NCBI GenBank assembly: GCA_902778285.1
Contig: CACYXC010000003.1
Span: 1-64,000 of the forward strand
Direction: 5' to 3'
DNA from: Oscillospiraceae bacterium
GTDB taxonomy: Bacteria > Bacillota > Clostridia > Oscillospirales > Oscillospiraceae
DNA length: 64,000 nt
The notes below the pieces were generated by a model, which was given only the letters and a program-made list of their open reading frames with translations, made no database searches and had not been told where the DNA came from. Below, piece after piece: positions 25,227 through 33,736 of this stretch (positions are counted from its first letter, which is position 1; each line of letters starts with the position of its first letter). Both the position numbers and the translations under genes were made by a program.

Positions 25227-26402
25227 ATGAACGATATGATACTGCTCAAGCTGGGCGAGATCGTACTCAAGGGTCTCAACCGCAAGAGCTTTGAACAGAA
25301 GCTGATGGGCAACATCCGCCGCCGACTGCTCGGACTGGGTAAATTCAAGGTCAGCTGCATGCAGTCGACCGTCTACGTCGAGCCCGAGAGTGAGGATGCC
25401 GATCTGGACGCCGCCTTCGAGGCGCTGCAGGACGTGTTCGGCATCGTGAAGATCAGCCGCGCCGTCGCCTGCGACAAGGACAGAGACGCCATTGCGCGCA
25501 CGGCCATCGACTACCTGCGCGAGGACATGCTGCGCGCGAAAAGCTTCAAGGTCGAGTCCAAGCGCAGCGACAAGAGCTTCCCCATGACCTCGATCGAGCT
25601 GAGCCAGTACGTGGGCGGCGAGCTGCAGGAGGCCTTCCCGGACTGCTCGGTGGACGTGCACGAGCCGGAGCTCGTGGTGCACATCGAGATCCGCGATCTC
25701 GCGGCCTATGTCCACGCGCAGCCGGTGCAGGGCGCGGGCGGCATGCCCGTGGGCTCCAACGGCGTCGCCGTGACGCTCCTGTCCGGCGGCATCGACAGCC
25801 CTGTGTCGAGCTATATGATCGCCAAGCGCGGCGTGCGCCTGATCCCCGTGCACTTCTTCTCCTTCCCCTATACCTCCCAGCAGGCGAAAGAGAAGGTCGT
25901 GGAGCTTGCCCGGATCCTGACCCGCTACTGTGGGAAAATGACCCTCGAAGTGGTGCCCTTCACCCACATTCAGGAGGAGATCCGGGATCAGTGCCCGGAG
26001 GAGTACTTCACGCTCATTATGCGCCGCTTCATGATGCGCATCGCCGAGCGGATCGCCAACGAGTGGAATGCCAAGGCCATCGTCACCGGCGAGAACCTCG
26101 GCCAGGTGGCGAGCCAGACCATGGAGGCCATGGCCTCCACTCAGGCGGTGCTCGACCTGCCGGTGCTGCAGCCGCTGATCGGCATGGACAAGGAGGAGAT
26201 CGTGCAGATGTCCCGGAAGATCGGGACCTTCGACACCTCCATCCTGCCGTACGAGGACTGCTGCACGGTCTTCACGCCGCGCCACCCGCGCACCCGCCCG
26301 AAGGTCGCCGAGGTCGCCGCGGCAGAGAGCGCGCTGGATGTGGACGCGCTGGTGGAGGAGGCCTTCCTGGGCATTGAGAGGATCACGGTGGAGCATGAAT
26401 AA
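25227..26402 (+). CDS. thiI: tRNA 4-thiouridine synthase ThiI
   Basis: The 391-residue protein has an N-terminal ferredoxin-like/THUMP region (to about residue 165) and the PP-loop ATP-pyrophosphatase motif LLSGGIDSPVSSYM (about residues 182-195). The C-terminal DCCTVFTPRHPRTRP contains a conserved cysteine. The E. coli rhodanese extension is missing, as is usual in Firmicutes, so sulfur would come from a dedicated cysteine desulfurase. It acts at U8 of tRNA. The start at 25227 removes four upstream residues that do not fit the family. It overlaps the cinA start by 8 bp. Confidence 0.92.
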   Translation: MNDMILLKLGEIVLKGLNRKSFEQKLMGNIRRRLLGLGKFKVSCMQSTVYVEPESEDADLDAAFEALQDVFGIVKISRAVACDKDRDAIARTAIDYLREDMLRAKSFKVESKRSDKSFPMTSIELSQYVGGELQEAFPDCSVDVHEPELVVHIEIRDLAAYVHAQPVQGAGGMPVGSNGVAVTLLSGGIDSPVSSYMIAKRGVRLIPVHFFSFPYTSQQAKEKVVELARILTRYCGKMTLEVVPFTHIQEEIRDQCPEEYFTLIMRRFMMRIAERIANEWNAKAIVTGENLGQVASQTMEAMASTQAVLDLPVLQPLIGMDKEEIVQMSRKIGTFDTSILPYEDCCTVFTPRHPRTRPKVAEVAAAESALDVDALVEEAFLGIERITVEHE

Positions 26403-27648
26403 GGTTTATGATACGGAGATCCTCTCCGTCGGCACGGAGCTGCTGCTCGGGCACGTCACCAACACCGATGCGCGCGACATCTCCGAGATGCTCTCAAAGA
26501 TCGGCGTGAACGTCCGTTACCACACGGTGGTGGGGGACAACCCGCGGCGCCTGGCCGCCTGCGTGGAGATCGCCAAAAGCCGCGCCGATGTGATCATCAC
26601 CACCGGCGGTCTCGGTCCGACCTGCGACGATCTGACCAAGCAGGTCCTGTCTGAGAGCTTCGGTCTGAGGCTCGTGGAAAACGAAGCGGAACACCGCGGG
26701 CTGTACGATTATATCCACCCCGAACGGGCCTATACCCCCAACAACTTTTCCCAGGCCATGCTGCCCGAGGGCTGCACGGTTTTCCACAACGAGTGGGGCA
26801 CCGCCCCGGGCTGCGCCTTTGAGAAGGACGGCAAGGTGGTCGTGATGATGCCGGGGCCGCCCAACGAGTGCGTGCCCATGTTTCGCAAGTATGCGATCCC
26901 GTATCTGAAAAAGCTCTCGGAGGAGCAGATCGTCTCCCATTCCGTGCGCATCTTCGGCATCGGGGAGAGCGGCGTGGACGACATGTTCGCCGACGAGATG
27001 AACGCCATGACGAACCCCAGCATGGCGCCCTACGCCAAGGAGTGCGACTGCCTGCTGCAGGTGACGGCCAAAGCGAGGAGCGAGGCCGAGGCGGAGGCCA
27101 TGATGGCCCCGATCATCGCCCATGTGAAGGAGCGCCTGGGCGAATACGTCTACGGGATGGACGTCGAGTGCATCGAAGAGGCGGTCCTGCCGCTGCTGAA
27201 GGAGAGGGGCATGACCTTCGCCGCGGCCGAGAGCTGCACCGGCGGGGACGTGGCCCGGCGCTTTACCGAGATCCCCGGGGCGAGCGCCGCCTTCGCGGGC
27301 GGCTGCGTGACCTATACCAACGAGGTCAAGGCGCGGCTTCTCGGCATCGACCCGGCGCTGATCGAGGAGAAGGGTGCGGTCAGCTTTGAAGTGGCGAAAG
27401 AGATGGCCGAGCGGGTACGGGCGCTCACCGGCGCGGATATCGGCGTGGGCGTGACGGGCCTTGCCGGGCCGGACGGCGACGGCGTGCACGAGGTGGGCAC
27501 GGTCTTCGTCTCCATGGCTGTGGAAGGGGAGACCTTCGTGCGCGAGCTGCATCTCGGCACCAAGCGCACCCGCAGCTTCATCCGCCGCATGGCCGGCAAT
27601 CATATCTTCGATATGATGCGCCGCCGGCTCACGGGATTGCCGGTCTGA
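26395..27648 (+). CDS. cinA: CinA-like competence/damage-inducible protein
   Basis: The 417-residue protein has an N-terminal molybdopterin-binding-type domain (ILSVGTELLLGHVTNTDARD, TTGGLGPTCDD). The C-terminal nicotinamide mononucleotide deamidase-type domain is AAAESCTGGDVARRFTEIPGAS...GVTGLAGPDGDG. The catalytic Ser/Lys region appears intact. Family members recycle NMN and may hydrolyse ADP-ribose. It begins inside the last codons of thiI (8-bp overlap), so expression is coupled. A bidirectional terminator follows immediately. Confidence 0.93.
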   Translation: MNKVYDTEILSVGTELLLGHVTNTDARDISEMLSKIGVNVRYHTVVGDNPRRLAACVEIAKSRADVIITTGGLGPTCDDLTKQVLSESFGLRLVENEAEHRGLYDYIHPERAYTPNNFSQAMLPEGCTVFHNEWGTAPGCAFEKDGKVVVMMPGPPNECVPMFRKYAIPYLKKLSEEQIVSHSVRIFGIGESGVDDMFADEMNAMTNPSMAPYAKECDCLLQVTAKARSEAEAEAMMAPIIAHVKERLGEYVYGMDVECIEEAVLPLLKERGMTFAAAESCTGGDVARRFTEIPGASAAFAGGCVTYTNEVKARLLGIDPALIEEKGAVSFEVAKEMAERVRALTGADIGVGVTGLAGPDGDGVHEVGTVFVSMAVEGETFVRELHLGTKRTRSFIRRMAGNHIFDMMRRRLTGLPV

Positions 27649-27655
27649 GAATGCA

Positions 27656-27689
27656 AAAAACGCTGTGAATCACAGTTCACAGCGTTTTT
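27656..27689. terminator. Bidirectional terminator between cinA and the DJ-1 gene
   Basis: 14-bp stem AAAAACGCTGTGAA/TTCACAGCGTTTTT with a six-base loop between convergent genes. It has A- and T-tracts on both sides. Confidence 0.85.
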
Positions 27690-27713
27690 GTCGTCTTGGG
27701 GGATGGGAGCGCG

Positions 27714-28271
27714 TCAGGCTTCCCTCCGGTAGACGATCTTGGCGGCCAGCGCGTCCGCCTTTTCCTTTCCCAGGAAATACTCCACCAGCGCCAGTCCGAA
27801 GGGGACGGAGGTCCCCATGCCGCGGCTCGTGATCACGGTCCCGTCGCGCACCACGGTCTCACAGCAGACCTCGGCGCCGGGGAGCCTGTCCTCCAGACCC
27901 GGGTAGCAGATCGCGCGTCTGCCCGCGAGCAGCTCTGCCCTGGCCAGCACTGTCGGCGCGGCGCAGATGGCGGCGGTGAGCTTGCCCGCCTCGCCGAAGC
28001 GACGAAGCAGCGCCTCCACGCGCGCATCGGCCAGAAGCCGCTCCGTGCCGGCCAGGCCGCCGGGCAGCACCACGCCGTCACAGCCGTCAAAATCCATCTC
28101 GTCCCAGCTCCTGTCGGCCAGAACAGGGATGTGTCTGCTGCTGGGCACCAGCTTTTCCTCCCCAAGGGAAACCGTAACGCAGTCGATCCCCGCGCGGCGC
28201 AGCAGGTCCACCGGCGTGATGGCCTCAACCTCCTCAAAACCCTCAGCCAGAATCACGGCCACTTTGGTCAT
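27714..28271 (-). CDS. DJ-1/PfpI (YajL-like) family protein
   Basis: The 185-residue protein is typical of the DJ-1 group: VAVILAEGFEEVEAITPVDLLRRAG, then the nucleophile-elbow cysteine in TAAICAAPTVLA and TSRGMGTSVPFGLALVEYFLG at the end. The acidic residue of EGFEEVE is in the expected position next to the cysteine. Such proteins are linked to repair of carbonyl-damaged molecules and to oxidative stress. The second ATG (28271) is preferred because GAGGAGG is then correctly spaced; the first ATG lies almost inside the ribosome-binding site. Confidence 0.88.
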   Translation of the reverse strand: MTKVAVILAEGFEEVEAITPVDLLRRAGIDCVTVSLGEEKLVPSSRHIPVLADRSWDEMDFDGCDGVVLPGGLAGTERLLADARVEALLRRFGEAGKLTAAICAAPTVLARAELLAGRRAICYPGLEDRLPGAEVCCETVVRDGTVITSRGMGTSVPFGLALVEYFLGKEKADALAAKIVYRREA

Positions 28272-28289
28272 TTTCATTCCTCCTCAGTG

Positions 28290-28544
28290 TTGTTTTAGCT
28301 GATTGTAGCAGAGATCGGAGAAATGCACAAGGGGAGGATAAGTGACCGCAGGCGAAAATGAGGCCCGATTGCGAAATCCATCATACGAAGCTTTGTCGAA
28401 ATGCCTGACCGAGCAGCGAGCTGGTTTTTCGTCAGGCGAAGCTTTGGCCGCAGGGAATACTTTGTGTATTTCCAAGGACAATGACGAAGCATGGCGGAAA
28501 AGAAGCTGCTGCGAATCAGGCAGAGCGGCATGGCTTCGTATGAA
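28290..28544. other. Intergenic region with dyads, no supported gene
   Basis: The stretch is open in some frames but shows no protein family. It contains recurring GAAGC/GCTTC motifs (TACGAAGCTTTGTCG, GGCGAAGCTTTGGCC, GACGAAGCATGG). These suggest a degenerate interspersed repeat downstream of the RNA gene at 28545-28743. Confidence 0.4.
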
Positions 28545-28743
28545 AAGAACAAAGAAGACAGGCCGCGTTCCGAAAAACGGAATGCAGCCTGTTTTACAAA
28601 TCGGTTAGTTGCCAACACTACATGGATGACGAGTTGCCCGTACAACGATCCGAATACTATGCCTCCGGTTGGCCCGCAAGTGAATTGGGCTTGCTTTAAC
28701 GGGTTATGGTGCCGATTACACCGATGGGTGCCGCCCATCTCCT
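28545..28743 (-). ncRNA. Stand-alone structured RNA, ~190 nt (6S RNA candidate)
   Basis: A near-consensus promoter (28750-28778) drives a minus-strand unit with no ORF of its own that ends at a strong intrinsic terminator (28559-28593, then a T-rich CTTCTTTGTTCTTTT). Predicted stems include ATGGG/CCCAT near the 5' end, GCAAG/CTTGC, GTTG/CAAC inside a GGAT/ATCC stem, and a long-range ATCGGT/ACCGAT pairing of the two halves. Length, end pairing and the isolated promoter-terminator arrangement fit 6S RNA, but the identity is inference. Confidence 0.5.
28559..28593 (-). terminator. Terminator of the structured RNA
   Basis: Near-perfect 15-bp stem (ACAGGC on one arm, GCCTGT on the other, one mismatch and one G-U) with an A5/T5 loop. 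It is followed on the minus strand by a T-rich run. Confidence 0.75.
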
Positions 28744-28749
28744 GATTTA

Positions 28750-28778
28750 TGTATACCACAATTTCAAACTGATGTCAA
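28750..28778 (-). promoter_or_regulatory. Promoter of the structured RNA
   Basis: Consensus TTGACA (28773-28778) and TATACA (28750-28755) with 17-bp spacing, the strongest sigma-A-type match among the non-tRNA promoters here. Confidence 0.8.
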
Positions 28779-28873
28779 GAACTTTTTGTAAATAATGCAT
28801 ATTTTCACAAGACCCCGCTTACAGGGAAATAGTAAAAGCGACGAAAGCGGTCGAAAACGGCGTGCAATACAAA

Positions 28874-28907
28874 ATATTGGGGCGGCTCCGGAGAGACGCC
28901 CCAATAT
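28874..28907 (-). terminator. Terminator of the dicarboxylate symporter gene
   Basis: Stem ATATTGGGGCG/CGCCCCAATAT with TTTTG following on the minus strand, 24 bp after the stop. Confidence 0.75.
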
Positions 28908-28930
28908 CCATAAACTGTAAAAAGCTCTGA

Positions 28931-30106
28931 TTACTCCGCTTTTTTGATATGATGCTTCTCGGCGTAGCCGGTGAGGAAGAGGGTCAGCGCGCCGTCGCCG
29001 GTGACATTGCAGGCGGTGCCGAAGCTGTCCTGCAGGGCGAAGATGGCGAGCATCAGGCCGGTGCCGGCGTCGTCAAAGCCGAGCACGCTGGTGATCAGGC
29101 CGAGAGAGGCCATGACCGTGCCGCCCGGAACACCGGGCGCGCCGATGGCGAAGATGCCGAGCAGCAGGCAGAAGAGGATCATCGTCCCGAGGGAGGGGAG
29201 CTGCCCGTAGAGCATCTTGGAGATCGTCATGCAGAAGAAGACCTCGGTGAGGACCGAGCCGCAGAGGTGGATGTTCGCGAAGAGCGGGATGCCGAAGTCC
29301 ACCATGTCGCGGCGCAGCACCTTGCTCTTCCTGGCGCCGTCGAGCGCGACGGAGAGCGTCGCGGCGCTGGACATGGTGCCGACGGCGGTCAGATAGGCGG
29401 GGCCGTAGTGACGCAGCACCTCCCAGGGGTTCTTCCTGGCGTAGGCGCCCGCGATCAGGTACAGCACGGCCAGCCACACATAGTGGCCGAGCATGACGAT
29501 CACGATGATCTGCAGGAAGGCGGGAAGCTGGTGGGTGATCATGCCCTCATAGCTCAGGTTGCAGAAGGTGGCGCAGATGTAGAAGGGGAGCAGGGGAATG
29601 ATCACGCGCTCCACGATCTTCAGCACGATGTTCTGAAACTCCTCCAGCAGGCTGCAGGTCAGCTTGCTCTTGGTCCACACGGCGGCCAGACCGATCAGCA
29701 GGGAGAAGGCCAGCGCGCTCATGACGGACATGATCTGCGGAAAGCTGAGCTGGAAGACGACCGGCGGCAGATCCCGGAGCCCGGCGATATCGGTTGCGAT
29801 GGACAGATGGGGGATCAGGGTGTAGCCGGCAAAGGTGCTCAGAAAGGCAGCGCAGATGGAGCTGACGTAGGCGAGAAGGACCGCGATGCTCAGCATGCGC
29901 GACGCGTTGCTGCCCATGCGGGTGATGGAGGGGGCGATGAAGCCGATGACGATCAGCGGCACGCAGAACATGATGAACTGCCCCATGACGTACTGCAGAG
30001 AGACGACGACTTTCATGGCGCCCTCGCCGAAGAACTGGCCCAGGGCGATACCGATCAGCAGCGCTACGATGAGCCGGAAGGGAAGACTGGTCAAAAACTT
30101 TTTCAT
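28931..30106 (-). CDS. Dicarboxylate/amino acid:cation symporter (DAACS family)
   Basis: A 391-residue membrane protein with about eight hydrophobic helices and the two re-entrant loops typical of GltP/SstT-type carriers. The family signature is seen in SAATLSVALDGARKSKVLRRD (serine-rich hairpin region) and in GAPGVPGGTVMASLG with the following acidic DDAGTGLMLA. These line the substrate and sodium sites. Substrate (glutamate, succinate or serine/threonine) cannot be told by eye. The start at 30106 has GGAGG five bases upstream. It is divergent from the GPH symporter. Confidence 0.9.
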   Translation of the reverse strand: MKKFLTSLPFRLIVALLIGIALGQFFGEGAMKVVVSLQYVMGQFIMFCVPLIVIGFIAPSITRMGSNASRMLSIAVLLAYVSSICAAFLSTFAGYTLIPHLSIATDIAGLRDLPPVVFQLSFPQIMSVMSALAFSLLIGLAAVWTKSKLTCSLLEEFQNIVLKIVERVIIPLLPFYICATFCNLSYEGMITHQLPAFLQIIVIVMLGHYVWLAVLYLIAGAYARKNPWEVLRHYGPAYLTAVGTMSSAATLSVALDGARKSKVLRRDMVDFGIPLFANIHLCGSVLTEVFFCMTISKMLYGQLPSLGTMILFCLLLGIFAIGAPGVPGGTVMASLGLITSVLGFDDAGTGLMLAIFALQDSFGTACNVTGDGALTLFLTGYAEKHHIKKAE

Positions 30107-30142
30107 AACTGCCTCCAAAAGAACGAATCAAACAGCCCATCT

Positions 30143-30171
30143 ATGATAATGAATCGGGCGGGAAAAGTCAA
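30143..30171 (-). promoter_or_regulatory. Promoter of the DAACS symporter
   Basis: Minus-strand TTGACT (30166-30171) and TATCAT (30143-30148), 17-bp spacer. The -35 lies in the left arm of a 10-bp inverted repeat (30167-30176 with 30189-30198). Confidence 0.65.
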
Positions 30172-30198
30172 CAGGAAAAGGGGGGCGGTCCTGTTGAC
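30167..30198. promoter_or_regulatory. Inverted repeat joining two divergent -35 boxes (possible operator)
   Basis: GTCAACAGGA (30167-30176) and TCCTGTTGAC (30189-30198) are perfectly complementary and each contains a divergent promoter -35. A dimeric regulator bound here could control both symporters. No regulator gene is adjacent. Confidence 0.4.
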
Positions 30199-30221
30199 AT
30201 CCTGCACAAATTAGGTTAAAC
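30194..30221 (+). promoter_or_regulatory. Promoter of the GPH symporter
   Basis: TTGACA (30194-30199) and TTAAAC (30216-30221), 16-bp spacer. The weak -10 suggests that activation may be needed. Confidence 0.5.
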
Positions 30222-30270
30222 TTGCCTTGGCTGTCCTCAGTACAGTTTTACAAGGAACGAAGAGGAAAGA

Positions 30271-31658
30271 ATGAAAAAACCGATCACCAACAAGCTGCTG
30301 TGGATCTTCGCGGTCGGCCAGTTCGGCTGGAGCCTGCTGTCCGGCATCGTGACCAACTGGATGGTTTACTATTACACCGGAACCCCGGACGCAAACAACC
30401 CCAACACCGGCATCTTCGCCTCCGGCATCACGCAGAGCCCGATCCTTTTCAAGCTCACGCTCTTCGGTCTTGTCATGGCCGTGGGCAGGATTTTTGACGC
30501 GATCACCGATCCGCTGATCGCCGGCTGGTCCGACCGCAGCAGGAACAAGGCCGGTCGCCGCATCCCCTTCATGCGCGCCGTCGCCGTTCCCTTCGCGCTG
30601 ATCACCGTCGCTCTCTTCACCGTCCCCCAGACGGCAAACGTCGCGGTCAACGACGTACTGCTCTTCGCGATCCTCATGTGCTTCTACCTGTTCATGACCA
30701 TCTTCTGCACGCCGTACAACGCGCTGATCGCCGAGCTGGGCGACACGCAGGAGCACCGCATCAACGTATCCACCTATATCTCCTTCACCTTTATCGCCGG
30801 CACCAGCATCTCCTTCATGCTGCCCAATGTGGCGGGGCTGTTCGGCTTTGCCGGGCAGGCGGGCTCCATCCGCCTCGCCGTGGCTCTCATGGCGACGATC
30901 GCGTGCATTGCGATGCTGATCCCCTCGTTCTACATCAAGGAGCGGGACTATATCGACTCCAGGCCCAGCGAGACCCCGGCCTTCTCCTCGCTGCTCAAGA
31001 CCTTCAAAAACGGGCAGTTCCGCCGCTTCGTATATGCGGATGTGATCTACTTCTTCGCGCTGACCCTGTTCCAGACTGGCCTTGCCTTCTATGAGACCAA
31101 GCTCATGGAGATTGAGGACACCTGGACCTTCCCGCTCACCGCGCTGATGACGCTTGTGAGCGTGCTGCTCTACCCGCTGGTGAATAAACTTGCCCCAAGC
31201 TGGGCAAAAAGAAGCTGATCGTGGTCGGCTTCTTCGCCTACGCCTTTGTGTTCTTCATCACCTCCATCTGCGGCAAGGGCCTGTACTGGGGCTTCATCGT
31301 GGCAATCTGTGCCGCCGTGCCGCAGGCCATCCTCGGCATCCTGCCTCAGGCCTGCGTGGCCGACGTGGCGGAGCTGAGCCGCCTGGAGACCGGCGAGGAC
31401 CGCAGCGGCATGTTTTTCGCCGCGCGCACCTTTGCCTTCAAAATGGGCCAGGCGATCGCCATGGTGGTCTTCACCTCCATCACCGTCGCGACCATCCTGG
31501 AAAACGGCGAGAAGTACGTCGCCCCCTCCCAGTATCGCACCACCGCGATCGTGGCCTTCGTCACCTGCCTGATCGGGGCCTGCCTCTTCCTGCTGTATAA
31601 CGAGAAGATGATCCTTGGCAGGATCGAAGAACTCAAGGCGGAAAAAGCCGCGAAGTAA
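30271..31658 (+). pseudogene. GPH-type sugar:cation symporter, frameshifted
   Basis: The 5' part (30271 to a premature TGA at 31218) encodes the N-terminal two thirds of a glycoside-pentoside-hexuronide:cation symporter. Typical segments are GRIFDAITDPLIAGWSDRSRNKAGRRIPFM and FCTPYNALIAELG. The remaining helices continue in another frame up to 31658. Reading KLAP...KKKLIVVG across the junction requires one extra base near CCCC at 31192-31195. The uninterrupted protein would be about 462 residues with 12 helices, the family norm. Both halves are otherwise intact, so the lesion is recent or a sequencing error. The substrate is unknown. Confidence 0.8.
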
Positions 31659-31677
31659 ACGATTCTCAGCCATTTCA

Positions 31678-31701
31678 AAAGCCGGCCGTCTGGCCGGCTT
31701 T
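31678..31701 (+). terminator. GPH symporter terminator, left copy flanking element B
   Basis: Perfect palindrome AAAGCCGGCC/GGCCGGCTTT with a four-base loop, 20 bp after the stop. Repeated exactly at 31819-31842. Confidence 0.85.
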
Positions 31702-31818
31702 CAGACTGTAGACAAACCCATGCTGCCGAAGTTTGACACGCATGGGGAGAGCGCGAGAGGGGATTGGTTATTCCCTCTCGCGATTGATATACTCAGTCGA
31801 CACTTTGTCGACAGCTTG
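31702..31818 (-). mobile_element. Terminator-inserted TIR element, copy B (117 bp)
   Basis: Ends CAGACTGTAGAC and GTCGACAGCTTG as in copy A, and its first 94 bases are identical to copy A 28 kb away. It differs only by lacking 14 bases at one arm of the terminal palindrome. It lies exactly between two copies of the 24-bp symporter terminator hairpin. The near-identity suggests recent spread. Confidence 0.78.
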
Positions 31819-31842
31819 AAAGCCGGCCGTCTGGCCGGCTTT
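31819..31842 (+). terminator. GPH symporter terminator, right copy flanking element B
   Basis: Exact duplicate of 31678-31701, followed by TGCTTTTGC. It retains terminator character downstream of the insertion. Confidence 0.8.
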
Positions 31843-31960
31843 TGCTTTTGCAGGGATGATCATGATATCCCGGCCTTCGGAATACTGTCCAAACTGCCGG
31901 CGGAATCGTTCGACAGACTCTACAAAACAGAGAAATATGCCCACGTATGGAAAATAACTG
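31843..31960. other. Unassigned open stretch before the acyl-ligase promoter
   Basis: One plus-strand frame stays open from the element to a stop at 31975-31977, reading DDHDIPAFGILSKLPAESFD and onward to HVWKITVANTI. It has no start signal of its own and no recognised family. It could be the tail of a gene destroyed upstream or chance. Confidence 0.3.
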
Positions 31961-31989
31961 TTGCGAACACTATTTAAATCGCTTAAAAT
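31961..31989 (+). promoter_or_regulatory. Promoter of the acyl-ligase/ACP/condensation/MMPL unit
   Basis: TTGCGA (31961-31966) and TAAAAT (31984-31989), 17-bp spacer, 75 bp upstream of the first start codon in a locally AT-rich patch. Confidence 0.7.
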
Positions 31990-32064
31990 ATATTTCTGTA
32001 AGTCTGCGTATCAGACAACTGGTCCGTGACTTCTCACATACCGTACGGCTGGAGGAAGCGTGGG

Positions 32065-33705
32065 ATGAGAAACAGACCCTATCCCTATTACGACATTGCG
32101 GAGGTCGCGACGCTGCGTGACCTGATCGCCTATGGCGAGACCCACGGCGCTGAGAACACGATTTTTTACACGGGCCGTCAGAACGATGAGCCGATGAGCT
32201 TTATCGAAGCCGCAGAAGAGATCCGTTCGGTCGGGACCTATCTGCAGGAGCTGGGCTTTCAGGGCAGCCATATCGCCCTGCTGGGCGAGAACTCCACGGA
32301 GTGGTGCCTGAGCTATTTTGCCATTGCCAACAGCGGCAATGTCGTCGTCCCGCTGGACAAGGAGCTGTCGGCGGAGGATCTGGCCGAGCTGATCGAGCAC
32401 TGCGGCTGCGAGGCGATCTTTTATTCGGAGAAGTACCGGGAACAGATCGCCTGGTTTCAGGATCGGGGCGGGGACTTCCCCGATATGCGCTATTTTTCTC
32501 TTGCACAGTTCCCCGAATATCTGGAGCAGGGGCAAAAGCTCCTCGAGGCCGGGAGCACGCTCTTTGACCGCGCGCCGGTGGAGACGGACACGCTGGCCTG
32601 CATCGTCTATACCTCCGGCACCTCCGGCAAAAGCAAGGGCGTCATGCTTACGCACGGCAACCTCGCGAGCGATGTGGTGGCGACCTGCAAATGCGTCACC
32701 GCCCGCAATACGCAGATCTTCCTGCCCATGAACCACACCTTTTCCTGGGCGTCCGCCATGTTCGCGGCCTTCCTCTACTCGGTGGACGCGCACATCAGCG
32801 GCAGCATGAAGCGCATCGTCAAGGACCTCAACCGCAACAAGCCCCAGAACATTTCCGCGGTGCCCCTGATGGTCGAAATGCTCTATAACGGCATCTGGAA
32901 CAACGCCCGCAAGCAGGGCCGCGAGCAGCGGCTCAAAAACATGGTGACGCTCAGCCACATGCTGATGACCCTGGGCATCGATGCGCGCAAGCGCCTTTTC
33001 AGGAAGATCCACGAGAGCTTCGGCGGCAGGCTGGAGACCATCATCTGCGGCGGCGCCGCGCTGGACGACAAGCTGCAGCGCGGGCTGTTCGACCTGGGCA
33101 TCAACGTCATCAACGGCTACGGCATCACCGAGTGCTCCCCCGTGGTCGCCGTCAACCGCAATCACGACTTCCGCTTCGGCAGCGTGGGCAAGCCCCTGCC
33201 ATGCAACAGGGTCATGATCCACGAGCCGGACGAAAACGGCATCGGCGAGATCTACGTCTCCGGCAGCAACGTGATGAAGGGCTACTACAAGGACCCGGAG
33301 GCCACGGCGGAGGCTTTCGACTGCGAGTGGTTCAAAACGGGGGACTACGGCCGCATGGACAAGGACGGCTTCCTGTACATAACCGGCCGCAAGAAGAACC
33401 TGATCATCCTCGCAAACGGCAAAAACGTCTCCCCGGAGGAGCTGGAACAGAAGCTCGGCCGCATCGAATACGTCAAGGAAGTCGCAGTATACGAGGAGAA
33501 CAGGGACATCACGGCGGAGTTTTTCCTCGACGAGGAGAATTACCGCGATGCGCGCGAGCGCCTCGCGGAGGACGTGAAGGCTTTCAACAGCAAGATGCCC
33601 TCGAGCAAGAACGTCAAGAAGATCAAAGTACGCGACATCCCCTTCGAGAAGACCACCACCATGAAGATCAAGCGCTATCTGCTCAATGCCAGGGCATCGA
33701 AATAA
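32065..33705 (+). CDS. AMP-dependent acyl ligase (long-chain acyl-CoA synthetase-like)
   Basis: A 546-residue adenylate-forming enzyme. It has the A3 loop YTSGTSGKSKG (residues 182-192), NGYGITECSPV (A5), TGDYGRMDKDGFLYITGRKKNLIILANGKNVSPEELE (A7-A8) and the C-terminal lysine in KTTTMKIKRY (A10). It resembles fatty acyl-AMP/CoA ligases. The adjacent free-standing acyl carrier protein suggests that the acyl adenylate is loaded onto that carrier rather than onto CoA, which is inference. GGAGGAAG lies six bases before the start at 32065. First gene of the four-gene unit. Confidence 0.88.
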   Translation: MRNRPYPYYDIAEVATLRDLIAYGETHGAENTIFYTGRQNDEPMSFIEAAEEIRSVGTYLQELGFQGSHIALLGENSTEWCLSYFAIANSGNVVVPLDKELSAEDLAELIEHCGCEAIFYSEKYREQIAWFQDRGGDFPDMRYFSLAQFPEYLEQGQKLLEAGSTLFDRAPVETDTLACIVYTSGTSGKSKGVMLTHGNLASDVVATCKCVTARNTQIFLPMNHTFSWASAMFAAFLYSVDAHISGSMKRIVKDLNRNKPQNISAVPLMVEMLYNGIWNNARKQGREQRLKNMVTLSHMLMTLGIDARKRLFRKIHESFGGRLETIICGGAALDDKLQRGLFDLGINVINGYGITECSPVVAVNRNHDFRFGSVGKPLPCNRVMIHEPDENGIGEIYVSGSNVMKGYYKDPEATAEAFDCEWFKTGDYGRMDKDGFLYITGRKKNLIILANGKNVSPEELEQKLGRIEYVKEVAVYEENRDITAEFFLDEENYRDARERLAEDVKAFNSKMPSSKNVKKIKVRDIPFEKTTTMKIKRYLLNARASK

Positions 33706-33736
33706 TAAGAGAAAAAGGGAAAGAGGAGAAAAGAAC

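Noticed and set aside
28295..28759. 154-residue minus-strand frame over the structured RNA
   Set aside because: It starts inside the RNA gene, crosses its terminator and has no recognisable domain.
31190..31220. Programmed -1 frameshifting in the GPH symporter at AAAAAG
   Set aside because: The A-run permits only P-site re-pairing, since the A-site codon pair does not fit a slippery heptamer. Restoring one C upstream gives the family-like KLGKKKL sequence, so an indel is simpler.
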